From: Phaseolus vulgaris
Taxonomy: Eukaryota; Streptophyta; Magnoliopsida; Fabales; Fabaceae
Length of the DNA stretch: 64,000 nucleotides
Reading direction: 5' to 3'
NCBI RefSeq assembly: GCF_000499845.2
Contig: NC_023756.2
Coordinates: forward strand, 41,479,393-41,543,392
In this document: positions 1-12,506 of the stretch, piece by piece
Position numbering within the stretch: position 1 is the first letter of the stretch
How the letters are laid out: each line of letters starts with the position of its first letter
The notes under the pieces: model-generated
What the model saw: the letters and a program-made list of their open reading frames with translations, nothing else
Database searches by the model: none
Told to the model about the DNA's origin: nothing
Made by a program: the position numbers and the translations under genes

Positions 1-75
1 GGTTTTCACCTCATAACTGAATCTGTTGATGCTGCAGTTTGCATTCACATTTTTACAAGTCCTTCTTGAAGCCAT

Positions 76-81
76 TTTATT
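76..81 (-). terminator. Poly(A) signal of the SDH gene
   Basis: AATAAA on the minus strand, about 100 nt past the SDH stop codon. Position and sequence fit a plant near-upstream element. The cleavage site is not determined. Confidence 0.5.
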
Positions 82-181
82 CATAACCCAAGTAATATAC
101 ATTGGTATTTAGCATGAGCATGAACATGTAACTACATGATTTGTTCAAAATAAGACAGTTTGTAAAGGTGCAGTCCAGCAT

Positions 182-3100
182 CTAAAGGTTGAACATGACC
201 TTGATGGCATTACCACCACGAGCACTTGTTTCAAAGGCTTCTTCCACTTCCTTTTGAGAGAACCCAAACCTGTGAGTTATAAGGGGTTTTACATCGATTT
301 TGCCACTCCTTATAAACTCAAGACAAAGAGGCCATGTGTTCATATAGCGAAAAACTCCAATCACATCAACTTCCCTGAATTATGTATGATAAACCAACAC
401 TATCAAATGTTACACATTATAAATTTTTAAAATAATCATACTGTTGCATTTGATATACCTAGTGTATGCATGCATCATAGTCTCTAAAACATGACATATA
501 AGATTTTAGTTATTTATTATTTTAATAATATCCACAAATACCTTGCTGCTGCAGGGGAGAGTGGGACAGTCATTTCAGAATGTCCCATTCCCACTAGGCA
601 AACTTTGCCACCAGGCTGAGTAGCACCCAGTGCTGTAGACATGGTTTTGTCAAAACCAGCACAATCAAAGGTAACATTTATAGCAGCTCCCATAGCCTTT
701 TGTATCTGCACAATATCTTCAGCCACATCCTGCAAAGCAGTGTATTTAAAATATGGTTTCATTGCTCTTCATGGATGCACCCAGAAATGCACAGTATATA
801 TATAAATGTGTCACAAAACACATTTAAATGCCCTTCTTTCATAATCATATTACAGAAACCAAGCACTAAAACCTGACTACTGAACGGAGAGAGTAACAAG
901 TGGTGATCCAACAACAGTTCTTTCAAGGAAAATAGCATATTAAGAGTCAAAATAATATTTAGGAAATGGAGACATAAACAGATAGCTAGTGAACTGTCAG
1001 TTTTACTTATCAAACCTAACTTATAATAGCATCCTGTTAAAATACTAGTTTCGTTAATTTTTTTTATATCAAATCATGTGTTTGTGAATAAGCACAGCAT
1101 CAAAAGCCACTATGTATACATGCAAATTACTGTTATGACAGATGCAAATAGTATTGCAGAAAGGGATTGTCTGACATTTTTACTGTTAAAAGAAGAAAAT
1201 TTGGAAAACCTGGGAAAACTAAGGATTCTAAATACCTGAATGTTTGTTGAGACTTTAACAACATCATCTGCACCAAGAGATTTTGCAACAGATAAACGAT
1301 AGTCATCCACATCCACAATGACAATCTTGGGTGCTCCAAAAGCGCGAGCTGCAAGCAGTGTAACAAGTCCTATGGGTCCAGCTCCCATGACCAACACATT
1401 TGCTTCTGGTCCAATATTAGCTCTCCTACAAGCATGAATACCAACACTTAAGGGTTCACACATGGCCCCCTCCTCTAGGCTCACGTTGTCTGGAAGCTTA
1501 AAACATAGGTTTGCAGGATGCACTATCTATAAAAAAGAGAAAAAGGAAACTCAAACATGGGTTTCCATTGGAGTATTCGCCAGATTTGAATATGGGGACT
1601 ATAGCATGGTTATACTTATTATTGTATTTTACTAATCATGGTCACATCATATTTACATGTTAAACTACGGGATAACCATTATCTCATACTTAGGAATATT
1701 CAGCAGAAGTTCAATTTCAATAACATGCCAAAAATCAGATTAATTACAGTTTTAAATAGAACACTTTCCAATGCAAAAAATCATAATTCACACAGAAGAA
1801 AATCATATTAAACATTAAATATCAAACTTGAGTACTCAAAAGGCTTAACCTTCATTAACCAGCGTAATGCTTTATATAGCACAGTTGTGGGATCAAGAAG
1901 GTGCATACTGCTTGCTACAATTTGGTCCATGCTAAAACAAAATAAATTTTATATTTTCAGTTCCTTCTTTTAGATATTTGATAAATCAATGCTAGAGGGA
2001 CTTCCCACTTGTAATAGAGTCATTGACATGAAACCAGCTTTCATTTCATCATTTTACTTGTTTCGTCAGAAATTCCATGCATTTACTTATGCTTAATCTG
2101 GAAAAATAAATACTACTGTCACAACATTTGAGAGATATCGGGACAAATCTATAATGATGAGGCATATAAAAAATAGTCTCTTAGATACAATATACATGTC
2201 CCACTCTATGTGTATTTTTAAATGGTCTGATTTTACACACTTCTGAAATAAAAAAGCATTTGTGAAATTATACTGGTGATTTGTCCAGATATTTATAAAA
2301 ACAAATTACAAACAGATCACATTACTTATTCATGGTATGGTTTAAACTTTTAGTCAAGAATATTAGTCAGTTAGTGTTTTGATAGGATTTTAAAACAGCT
2401 TCATTCCATATTTAATGACATGAGATTTAACTTGAACTTGTCATTGTTTCTTTCAAATTCTTATTATTTCTAAAGCCAAGTATACTTCCACTTGCACATG
2501 CTTTTGAGCAGCTGTGAATTGTTTCAAACCTGATTAGCCAGGGAACCATGAACTGGTGGAGTAGCAAAAAACTTCATATCATCACACAAATTGTATCGAC
2601 CCTGTTTACAGTGGTCGCATCGCCAGCAAGTGATTCCAGGTTCAAGCGCAACACGGTCACCAGGCACAAAACTCTTTACCTGACTACCAACTTCTTCTAT
2701 GATCCCAGCACACTCATGACCAATAACCATTGGTTCCTTAACTATAAAGTGTGCACACTTCAGTGTCTGAAAAGTAAATGAAACAACAAATTTGAAAATT
2801 TTCACTGGAGAAGACATAGATAAACGCAGAAAATACCTCCTGCAATTAAAATTTTCAACCTAAGCAAAAACTCATATCCTCTTGTCTGTTGTCTAACCAA
2901 AAAATGCAAAAAGAAAAACAAAATATAATTAATCTGATCAATAATAGATTGCTAATTTAACTGAGCAGATCTTGTAGCAAATTAATTAGACATTGATAAT
3001 CAAACTCCTCCAATCCAACTTCATCCCTTTTAATTTGACAATTGAAATTAGATGCAACAGGATTATACCTTGAGGTAGTGAACATCACTCCCACAGATAC

Positions 3101-3376
3101 CAACAGCCTTCATTCTAACTCTGACATCATAGGGTCCTTCCAAAACACAAATTATTTGAAAATAATTGAAGTTGGCAGTGAAAACATCATCAATAAAGGA
3201 TTTGAAAACAGAACAAATCAGAATGAAATGATAGAGTCAATTGGAGGAAATTGAATACCTAAAGTAGGAAGCTTGAAAGGTTGAATCTTGAGATTGTTTA
3301 TACCAAGAAGCCAAGCAGCCATATTCTCTTCTTTGTCTTCTCCATGATCATCAATGGACATTCCCCCCTTACCCAT
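182..3376 (-). CDS. SDH: Sorbitol (polyol) dehydrogenase, six exons
   Basis: This is a zinc-dependent medium-chain dehydrogenase/reductase that oxidises sorbitol and related polyols to ketoses with NAD+. Exons on the minus strand are 3259-3376, 3069-3136, 2530-2766, 1236-1526, 542-729 and 182-374. Every junction is GT-AG and the phases agree, giving 1,095 nt, or 364 residues plus stop; plant SDH proteins are about this length. The N terminus starts MGKGGMS; a second ATG lies five codons in. Visible landmarks are GICGSD and GHE (catalytic zinc side), the four-cysteine structural zinc loop CWRCDHCKQGRYNLC, the Rossmann motif GAGPIGLV, DCAGF, and a C terminus ending NAIKVMFNL. Intron 3 is the longest, at about 1 kb. 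No frameshift or stop interrupts the exons, so it appears functional. The family call is firm; the exact in vivo substrate is inferred. Confidence 0.95.
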
Positions 3377-4330
3377 TTCCCTCTCCCTCTCTCTCTCAGA
3401 TCTTAGAAGCTTTATGAGATAAAATCATTTATGTTATAAGTATTTTCAGTTCTGACCAAGTGGCACTGCAATACACAACTGGTATTTTAGTAAAAATAAA
3501 TAAATTTATCTAAAAAATATAATGAAATTTAATTTAGAGATATAAATTAAAAAAACAAAGTAGAAAGAAATAAAATAGTAAGAATGCCAATGCTTATTTA
3601 GATATAAGGCACTTTATGATAGAACAAAATTTTTTTGATAGTAATGAGGATAGATTGTAAAATTGAAAAGAAGTAAAAAAATATTGAGAATACCCATATG
3701 AGAGAGTGAGAATAATCATAAACCATAATTTTATTCTCCAAGTTATATATTATAAGAGAAATGTTGATAGTATACTTTCTATAATCTATTTTATACAAGT
3801 AACTTATTATTGATTAAAAATTATTAAAATTGAAAAAATTATTAAATTTCATGTATTATTTATTTAATTTCACTTATGACTTCTAATTTATATATACTTG
3901 AACTAATAGATAATATTATATTAAGAAGAGACAAGAAAAGAAAAGACTGTTATCTATGATGAAGAAATGAAAGGTGGATTTTGTGTTTAATATTGGATCA
4001 TTCTTATCCATAAACTTGGGTTGTGCATATCCTCCGCATCACCTTTGCCAAAGGCAATTACTGGGAATTATTTCCTGTACCGATCAGTTGCTTCCTGCAC
4101 CGGACGAAATTTTTATAATTCGATTATGTCCTTGTCTTTTATATTTTGAAAATCTGTGAAGGGTGCGGATAAAGTTGGTTTTTGTTCTTTGGTGGTGATT
4201 TGAGTTCCATATGAGGTGATTTTACGAGGTGGTGGACGGTTCGTTTGCACTGTAAGTTTCGCCAATTGACATTGTTGTGAGGTAAGATCACATTTAAGTT
4301 TTTTTTTTTCACATTTTCTACGAGTTGAGG
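3377..4330. other. SDH upstream region
   Basis: This stretch lies 5' of the minus-strand SDH start. Next to the ATG is a CT-rich tract (about 3380-3400), typical of a plant 5' leader or Y-patch. Further out it is AT-rich with no convincing ORF. The short ORFs near 4.1-4.4 kb look like chance readings of the repeat beside them. Confidence 0.4.
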
Positions 4331-4337
4331 TGGTGAC

Positions 4338-4646
4338 GGACACCGATATCCAGAAGCCTGTTTTTAACCTTATGGATGCAAGCGTCCAGAAATAATTGTT
4401 AAATACTCTGGATATAAACATCCGTAAGTCATTAACATTTGCAGTTGAAGGTCCTGGACGCCTATGTCCGTAATAGAGAAATACATTATGGATATAATTA
4501 TCTAGAATTGCATTTTGTATTCCAGATGTACATATCCAGAGTTTTTTTTTTTTTTGAATTCTGGATGTTTATATCCGGAATAGTTTACTGTGTTTTGGAT
4601 GTGGGAATGCGGAAGTGTATGTTTTGACTTATGGATTTTTGTATCT
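4338..4646. repeat. Array of nine 14-nt imperfect palindromes
   Basis: Nine 14-nt units of the form GGATRTNNATATCC start at 4338, 4374, 4410, 4456, 4490, 4524, 4563, 4597 and 4633. The spacing is 34-46 nt. Each is an imperfect palindrome; the best is at 4563-4576. They resemble subterminal binding-site arrays of DNA transposons, but no transposase or matching end was found beside them. Confidence 0.6.
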
Positions 4647-5123
4647 GCAAGCTAAGTAATTTTTTTTTTCAGCATTGTGAATGAATACACATGACTCATA
4701 CGTGGGAATTTCATGAGAGATTGATGTGTGGGATGGATTAGACGATGTTGATCTGGAGCACTCAATAACTTATAATACGTTAAATAATGAACACGGACTA
4801 AATTTTATTCTTGAAAAAATATTATTAAATGAGTTTTATTAGAACGAAAAAAAATTTAATGATGTTTTATTTCCCATTTTCTAAAGCCGAACTTTTGTTC
4901 TTATTTGTGTAATTGTAGAACTTGTCGGTTAGTCACTAGGTTAATTTTTAAATCTTAACGTGAATAAATATTTCCATAAAAGTTGTTATAGGTGAAAAAA
5001 AATATGTTTTATAAGTTAAAACTAATTTATAAATAAATTAAAAAAATAGGAAAACTTCTACAAACTAATCATAAATAGTTTTAGTTTCTGAAAAAATCAT
5101 TTTATTTTGTTTTTTCAATAATT
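4647..5123. other. AT-rich intergenic DNA
   Basis: AT-rich sequence without recognisable coding, RNA or repeat structure. Confidence 0.4.
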
Positions 5124-5565
5124 CACTAAAAAAAATCATTAAATAAAAATTAATTTTAGAAACTAAAATAATTAATTATTATATTAACTAAATTAGATAA
5201 TATTATAAAGATTAAAAAAGTTATTGGTTTCTAAAGTAATTTATATTATTAATAAAATTTAATAAACTAATTTTTAAATTGGTATCTAATTAATTACCAA
5301 TGTTTTAATTATGAATTAATTTTAGATTCTAAAAATGATAGCTAAAACTTTGGTAGTTAACTAACTGATATTAATGTAGAAATTAGATTAGTTGGTAGTT
5401 AAAATTTTGATAACAAACTAATTATTAATTTATAAATATCTATTAATAATAAAAACTATTTTAGATAACAATAATTTTATTAGTCTTTAAAAAAATATCT
5501 AATTTAGTCAATATAATAATTATTTTTTTAAATTAATTTTTATTAAAATAATTATTTAAACAAAA
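5124..5565. mobile_element. CACTA-type inverted-repeat MITE (decayed)
   Basis: It starts CACTA followed by an A-run and AATCATTAAAT. The left half reappears inverted in the right half, including the shared segment TTTAGAAACTAAAATAATTA. It is homologous to the better-preserved copies at 8459 and 10894. The right end is degraded and its boundary is approximate. Confidence 0.55.
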
Positions 5566-6402
5566 TCATGAAAGATATGAATTTGCCTTTTTTTCAAGAC
5601 AAATTATCAAGTAATTATATAATGGTCCAATAAAATAAAGCTCACTCATTCCTAAAATACAGGAATGTTTCATGTTCACATATAAGAAAATTATTCTGAT
5701 TTACAACAATATATAGTTTAGTATATCAAGAGAAACTTTATGGCTGAAAAAGAAAAGCTAAAAAAAGATTGGACATTTGAAAAATAGGGGGTGGGGGGTG
5801 TTTAAGTTAAGGGAAAAGACCTAAAGTTAGACAATTTTATACGGACAAAAATTACTATAAACCTATGTTGTACAACTTAAAAAAAAAAGCTAGAATATTG
5901 ATAAAAATTAATTAGATGACAATAAATGTTGGAGGAATAAGGTGATAAAATTATTTGTAAAATTAATATGCCTATTAAATCATTATACTCTTATTTGACT
6001 TTTTTTCATAACTACTTGTACTAAAAAAAAGATAAAATAAATCTGATTAACATAAACTAATATCAACTTATACATTACATTTTAAAAAAGTTAGATGAAA
6101 AAACTTATATTAACATTGATGAAAAGATCAAATTAATAACCAGCATTATTTTTTAAAATAGATATTTGGCTTATAGTCATTTTAGCCATTGAGAGATTTA
6201 AAACTCATATTATTCTATATTTTGTTATCATTCTAATATTAAATTATGATGATTCTAAGTTAAAAAGAGATACATAATCAAATACAACATTTAAAAATCT
6301 ATAAAGAAGATTAATTATAATTTTTTTTATAATACTTTGCACTAATAACATAACTATAATCATATAAAGGTTTAAATCCACTTTTAACCTTTATACAGTA
6401 AA
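5566..6402. other. AT-rich intergenic DNA
   Basis: Strongly AT-rich sequence with poly-A and poly-T runs. No gene or structured element is seen. Confidence 0.4.
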
Positions 6403-6722
6403 AACAAAATCATATATACAAACTAATAAAAATAATTAACTACTATATTAATTAAATTAAAAAAATATTTTATAAAATAAAAAATTATTAATATCTAAAA
6501 GTAATTTTTATTATTAATAAAAATTATAAATTGTTATATAATTAGTTACTAATAATAATAATATACCAATTTATAAACTAGTTTATAAAATTTAATAGAA
6601 ATTAGTTTAGATATTATTAATTTTTTAATCTATAAAATAATATATAATTTAATTTATTTAATATAATAATTAACTATTTTTTTCTTTAAAACTAATTTTT
6701 ATTTAATATTTTTCTTTTAGAT
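6403..6722. mobile_element. Probable CACTA-type MITE, heavily decayed
   Basis: The interior matches the MITE family (for example AATAATTAACTACTATATTA and its inverted counterpart near 6650-6700). Neither end is clear, so the limits are estimates. Confidence 0.4.
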
Positions 6723-6960
6723 ATAGTATTGTGAATGGTTGAGTTTGGTTTCTGTTTACACATTTGATTTTTTTTTTTCAAAAGTAAATTTTCTAAGTCC
6801 AACTTTAATATATATTAATAAAAAATGTTACTTATTTGTCATAATAACACATTTTAAAATTTGCTGTTAACCCTAAGTTAATATTTGATATGAATAAATA
6901 ATTGACATTGTTATCATGTATGAATATTTAACATTTTCTAACAGCAATTGGATACCATAA

Positions 6961-7693
6961 TACTACCAGAAAATCATGAAATAAAAACTATTTTTTAGTA
7001 ACAAAATATAATTAGTTGCTATAGTGACTATTTTAGAGACTAAAAAGTTTTTGATTTATAAATTAGTTTCTATTATTGTTAAATGATTTTTAAATTGGTA
7101 TCTAATTAGCAACCAAGGTTTTTGCTATCAAATTTAGAAACTAAATAATTGGTAGTTAAAACCTTGATTACTAATTATATATCAATTTAAAAATCATTTA
7201 ACAATAGTAGAAACTAATTTAGAAATATTTTTTTTTTAGTTTCTAAAATGTTCTCTAATTTAGTTACTATAATAACTATTTTTTTTTTATCTTGTTGGAG
7301 ATCTCACATCGACTATAGATTAGAGCCTTTCATAAGTGGGTGCAAACCTCAACCTCATGAGCCGGTTTTATGGGGTTGAGTTAGGCTTAAAGTCCACTTC
7401 GTAATATGGTATCAGAGCCATTTCGAGCCTATCCTAGCGAGTGTTTGTGTTGGGCCTATCGTGCCACCCGCTATCGGACCACCCATAATATATAGTCTCA
7501 CGCACGAGTTGGTAGTCTCGGCGTGAGGGATGTGTTGGAGATCCCACATCGACTAGAGATTAGAGCCTTTCATTGTATATAAGTGGGTGCAAACCTCAAT
7601 CTCATGAGCAGGTTTTATGGGGTTCAATTAAGCTTAAAGTCCACTTCGTAATATATCTAAAATTGGTTTTTAGTTCTTGTTTTTGCTGTAGTG
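6961..7693. mobile_element. CACTA-type MITE split by a TRIM element
   Basis: The left end (TACTACCAGAAAATCATG) and right end (CTGTAGTG at 7693) match the family termini CACTACAAGAAAA and TTTTCTTGTAGTG. Its two arms are inverted copies. The body is interrupted by the TRIM at 7293-7653; without that insert the MITE would be about 370 bp, the size of its relatives. The MITE's own 3-bp target duplication is not clean. Confidence 0.65.
7293..7653 (+). mobile_element. TRIM (terminal-repeat retrotransposon in miniature)
   Basis: Two short direct LTRs lie at 7293-7406 (114 bp) and 7533-7653 (121 bp). Both start TGTTGGAGATC and end CTTCGTAATA. The first LTR is followed at once by TGGTATCAGAGC (7407-7418), the primer-binding site for initiator tRNA-Met. 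A purine-rich tract, GGCGTGAGGGATG (7520-7532), precedes the second LTR. The internal region of about 126 bp has no coding capacity. The element is flanked by perfect 5-bp target duplications TATCT (7288-7292 and 7654-7658). It must have moved with enzymes from another element. Confidence 0.9.
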
Positions 7694-8458
7694 ATATTAA
7701 TAGTGGAATAAGACTATTTAATTTGGAAAGATTAAGAAACAATGGGAGATAAAAGTTACACATTTGTTCAACTATAGATTCCAAAAATGGATCTTAAAGA
7801 AAAATGTGCCAAAAATTGCATATAGCATGATGAGAGTGCAATCTCAATGCCATGACCTTCCTTGGTATGTTAATGGTCCAACTCACCTACACCATTTCTT
7901 TGCATTCCACATTCAGACATCTTTTATTGATCCAACTAAAGTTGCAAAAACATTGAAGGTAGACCCAAAACCTTCCAAACAGTGAAGTGTGTTTCATTCA
8001 ATGTGAACAGAAAATGACCTCTTTTTCACCGGCCAATCTCTATGCGCATAGCCTTCAATTGCATTTAAATTGTGTGCCAAATTTCTATTAATTTACCTGT
8101 TCTTGTGACTTTCTCAAACTTGCCCCACACTTCCACTCACTTCCCTAACCACACTTCCAACTTACTCTCTCAATCCCATGCCATCAATGTCAATCAATCA
8201 CTTGCCTCCACCCAACTTTAGGGTTTACTTCTTTTAGTTTATTTATTGTGCTTGAGTTTCCTTCTACATTTCTCTCCATAGTTACAATATCTGGACCAGG
8301 GTCTAATTCTTGAAAGGGGGCTAGTTTTCAAATTTGTTGCTTCAAGTTATCTCTTAAATCAATAACTAAGAAGTAAGATAACCATATCAAGAAGTTTTAC
8401 TGCATGATAAATTGCATGATAAATTTGATTTCATATCAATATTTAGTTTAATATTTTA
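7694..8458. other. Intergenic DNA with an unidentified small ORF
   Basis: An ORF of 73 codons (7764-7985, plus strand) has near-normal base composition, but I do not recognise it and no motif is visible. From about 8100 to 8280 the sequence is C-rich and promoter-like, yet no gene follows. Treat as non-coding unless transcript evidence exists. Confidence 0.25.
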
Positions 8459-8810
8459 CACTAAAAAAAATCATGAAATAGAAACCAATATTTAAAGACC
8501 AAAATAATTAGTTGTAATAGTAACTAAATTAGAGACCATTTTAGAAACTAAAAAAGAAATTAGTTTCTAAATTAATTTATATTATTGTTAAATAGTTTCT
8601 AAATTGATATCTAATTAGCAACCAAGGTTTTAGAAACCAAATTTAGAAACTAAATAATTGGTAGTTAAAACTTTGATTGCTAATTAGATACCAATTTAAA
8701 AACTATTTAACAATAATAGAAATTAATTTAGAAACCAATTTTTTATTTAGTTTATAAAATGATTGCAACTAATTATTTTAGTCTCTAAATATTAGTTTAT
8801 ATTTGTAGTA
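8459..8810. mobile_element. CACTA-type inverted-repeat MITE
   Basis: It starts CACTA and ends TGTAGTA. Left and right arms are inverted copies of each other. It is flanked by a 3-bp duplication TTA (8456-8458 and 8811-8813), the length expected for CACTA transposition. It is non-coding, 352 bp, and near-identical in layout to the copy at 10894-11279. Confidence 0.75.
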
Positions 8811-9736
8811 TTAGTTATATCTAAAACAATTGTAATTCTTTTATTACCTTTATTATTACTAGTGGAAAAAGAGATTTTTGGGATCCACATTTTTTTTTAT
8901 CATTATTATATTTATATATATTTTTTAAAAATAATATACTAAATAACAAGAAGACTAAATCAAATGATAAGAAGAGATAAAAATTATACTTTTTAAGAGA
9001 GATAACAATATATTAGTATTAAAAATAAAATAAAAATTAATTATAAAAACAATTAGTTATTTAATAAATACTTAAAAAATAAAAAATAATTAAAATATCC
9101 AAAATAAAATAATAAAATAAAATATTAATAAGGATAAAATAGAAACAAATTTATGTAGACCAAAACATTCCTAATTTGTATATAGATATAGATAATTATT
9201 CTGTTTATAACAATTCTATCAATATATATCATTTTTATTTTTTTATGTGCTTTTAAAAAAAGGATTGTACTCAATCATCTAAATAAATAGATAAAATTTA
9301 TTTGATTAATAATATATATGTATATATTTTTTATTTTTTTTCTACATTTTGTCCTATTTTTTTAAGATATATAAAATTAATAGCTTTTTTTTCACTATTT
9401 TGAATTGAAGTTGGGTATTTGTTGTGGTATATTTAATAGTTGCTCCATATTTTGCATATAGTTGAATAGAAAATCAAAAGTAGAATAAAATGAGCATGGG
9501 AGATGAATTTAATGCATTAATTGAAGGCACTCTAAAGTTATGTTCTAGGTTTTGTGATTTGCTGGCTTCTACTTTGTTTTCAAAAATTTACCTTTTCTTT
9601 CTCTCCTCTTTTTTCCTCACTCCTGCCAATGCCATTGTTTTCTTGGCATATGCTTTTGTTTGAATCCAGATTCTGTGTTTCTAATTTCTCTTTTCATAGA
9701 ATTGTTTGTATTAATAGGGTTTTTCTGGCTCAAACA
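8811..9736. other. AT-rich intergenic DNA
   Basis: AT-rich sequence with several homopolymer runs. No gene is seen. Confidence 0.4.
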
Positions 9737-9767
<31 letters not shown>

Positions 9768-9792
9768 TTTATTTTTATTATTATTATTATAA
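9737..9792. repeat. (ATT)n microsatellite
   Basis: About 56 bp of ATT/TTA repeats, with one interruption by T-rich sequence. Confidence 0.9.
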
Positions 9793-10893
9793 CATGTTTG
9801 ACCCATTCAAATGGCCTTGTGTTTAATTGAATAAATGGTTTTTGAAGAAAAAAAGTCTTTGGAGGATGTCTTTCTCCTTGACAAGTACCCACCAACTCTT
9901 TTCCTCTTTCATTCATATATGAATGTTTTCTTTTAAGCTAAATATATAATTTATGCTGCAAACTCAATTAACTATTGTATCAAAAAAATATTAAATTGAC
10001 CTTAAATACACATTCTGAATTTTAATTTGGTTCATATAGTGTATTCTTAATATGATTCTTACCCTATAATAAACTTGTAATCTAATCTTTATTTATACAC
10101 GTATATAATTAAAAATACACTGAAGATCAAATTATAGGAGTATAAGATAATTAATAATAGTAATATTTACACACATAAGACCAACTTAATATAAATTTTT
10201 ATATATGAAAACCACACTTAAAATTTGAAACATACATAAAAACTAAAATACACGTTTGATCATATAAAACAATTTTTTTAACACTATTTTTGTTAAACAG
10301 TATTCTGAATGCAATGACATAGATGGGATATTCTAAAGATTTTATGTACAAAAATAAGAGAAAACTTCCTCATAGTCACTTCTTTGATTATTAATTATAT
10401 TATATATTGAGTGTTGTAATTAAGTAAAATAATTATAATCTCGTTAAGGCACTCAATATTTGGTCAAGTTAGTGTTTAAAAAAATCTTCTAATATCTATA
10501 AATTTGATATATTTTTTTTATCAACAAATAAATAGGGAATATTTTAGAAATGTTTAAACCTATTACACAAATAGGTTATGTGCATAGTTATTTAGTCTGT
10601 ATTTAATTTAAAAACTTGTGAATTTCAAAGTTAAATTTGTCATTGAAACTAAGTTTTACATTTAACAAAACCCTTTTTCACAAACACTCTTACCAAAAAA
10701 AGAAAAGAAAAGAATCTCATGCTATATTGATTTAGTTTGTAACCAAGTAAAATAATGTTGTATTCATGCATATTAAAAAATGTTGTATTCTAATATAATT
10801 GACCTTAGAATTATTGGTTACATGTGTACAATTATCCTCTAGTAACCTCAACTTTTATTTTTTCACTAAAGGATTCTAAAGGATTGGAAATAT
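9793..10893. other. AT-rich intergenic DNA
   Basis: No convincing gene, RNA or repeat is seen. Short ORFs are interrupted and lack recognisable motifs. Confidence 0.4.
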
Positions 10894-11279
10894 CACTACA
10901 AGAAAATTATGAAATAGAAACCAATTTTAGAAACAAAAAATAATTAGTTGTTATAGTTACTAAATTAAAGACCATTTTAGAAATTAAAAAAAAAATTATT
11001 GGTTTTTAAATTAGTTTCTATTATTGTTAAATATTTTCTAAATTGGTATCTAATTAACTATCAAAGTTTTAACTACCAACTATTTAGATTCTAAATTTGG
11101 TAGCAAAAACCTTAGTAACTAATTAGATACCAATTTAGAAACCATTTAACAATAATAAAAACTAATTTAGAAACCCAAAGTTTTTTTAGTTTCTAAAATG
11201 ATATCTAATTTAGTCACTATAACAACTAATTATTTTTTGTCTCTAAAATTGATTTCTATTTCATGATTTTCTTGTAGTA
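10894..11279. mobile_element. CACTA-type inverted-repeat MITE, best-preserved copy
   Basis: It starts CACTACAAGAAAATTATG and ends ATGATTTTCTTGTAGTA, which is nearly its inverse. It is flanked by the 3-bp duplication TAT (10891-10893 and 11280-11282). The long arms are inverted copies, so the whole 386-bp element can fold on itself. It is non-coding and serves as the reference copy for this family in the window. Confidence 0.85.
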
Positions 11280-11404
11280 TATTGTCCCCTAACCCATTCC
11301 TTCCATTTCTTATATTAGAAATGAAAACGGTATGATTTTTCTTCATGAAACAAAACTTAAACTTATATCAAGTTCTTTTATGTATATTAAGCCTAGAATT
11401 TTAT

Positions 11405-12005
11405 GGTTACTGTGGGATTATCAGGTACAGGATCTTCTGATGTTTGGCACAGGGTCGAATGAAGCGGGACTGTGGGATTATCAGGTGCTCAAGGAGACTA
11501 AAATATGTAAGCAAAGGAGCGTCAGCAGTTGCAGGGGAAGGGAAGCAGAGCGGAAGGAAGATAAGCGCTGTTTTTTAGCAGTATAATAAGGAAGAAGGAG
11601 GTTCTGATGAAGTCAAAAGAACCTACGTAGTTACTCTTTATCTATGGTCCTAGGACTAAGACAGTATGCGGTGTTGTGTTGGCTTTTTAATGTGGGGACA
11701 AGTGGTGGCACTGCTGAGACTTGTGTTCTATTGTTATCCTTTCTTAGTGGTGAATTCAGGTACGTAAGGTCATGTTCTGGATCCCCCTTTTGGAGTAGAG
11801 AATTATGGTTGATGGGTGATACGTGTGGTGTTGTAGGGGAGTATTGGACACTTGTTTACTGTGTAATATGTTTTGGTTACTAGTAGGTTCTTGTTTTTGA
11901 AACTTTTTTAAGAATGATGTAAGGCTCTTGGATATGTAAATGGGTTGAGGTACCCCTCAAGTATCTCTCTTAATTTATTTTATTCATTGCTGAGAAAAAA
12001 AAAAA
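11405..12005 (+). mobile_element. 5'-truncated LINE with target duplication
   Basis: The body of about 600 bp ends in an 11-nt poly(A) (11995-12005). It is flanked by a perfect 13-bp duplication, CCTAGAATTTTAT, at 11392-11404 and 12006-12018. The last 60 bp (ending TTATTCATTGCTGA before the A-run) match the 3' end of the large LINE at the right edge of the window, so the two belong to related families. The 18-bp phrase CTGTGGGATTATCAGGT occurs twice near the 5' end. ORFs here are remnants with no clear domain. Confidence 0.85.
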
Positions 12006-12446
12006 CCTAGAATTTTATCTTAATAATTTGTGTAATAGAATATTTGATATCAAATATTTGCACGAGTCATCAAAGTGAAATTATATTTTTAATTAAAGAG
12101 TTGAGTAGGAAAATAACACTATTTTCAAGAGTGGTTTCACTATATAAATTAACCTTAAAATATATTACACGTTCATCGAATATGAAATGGGTAGATTGTA
12201 CTTTTTCTACTCAATATATAAAAATATGGTTAAAGTGGTCCTTCAAACTTAACTTTTAGTAATATTTTACAATCTTTTTTATAAAATAACTTCTAAATTT
12301 AACTATCACAAAATCGTAATATAATGCATATTTGATTATATATCTAATTGATATAAAAAATTTAACACTTTTTAATGTTAAATAGTAATGAGAATAGAGG
12401 GGATCTTCATAATTGATGACACAATAGGTTTAAGAATTCTTGTTGG

Positions 12447-12506
12447 ATACCATCTTACAAAGTGATCTTTAAACTAACTTAATCTCATAAAATCAACTTA
12501 ATAAAG
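12447..12506 (-). mobile_element. Decayed TRIM LTR and primer site
   Basis: Read on the minus strand, this is a diverged match to the end of the TRIM LTR followed by a primer-site-like TGGTATC (plus-strand GATACCA). It carries many transitions relative to the intact TRIM at 7293-7653. Confidence 0.45.

Noticed and set aside
7764..7985. A 73-codon plus-strand ORF as a real small gene
   Set aside because: No recognisable domain or promoter, and it is flanked by transposons. It is kept only as a note in the region description.
9617..9916. Isoleucine- or tyrosine-rich ORFs at 9554-9916
   Set aside because: They are created by the (ATT)n microsatellite.
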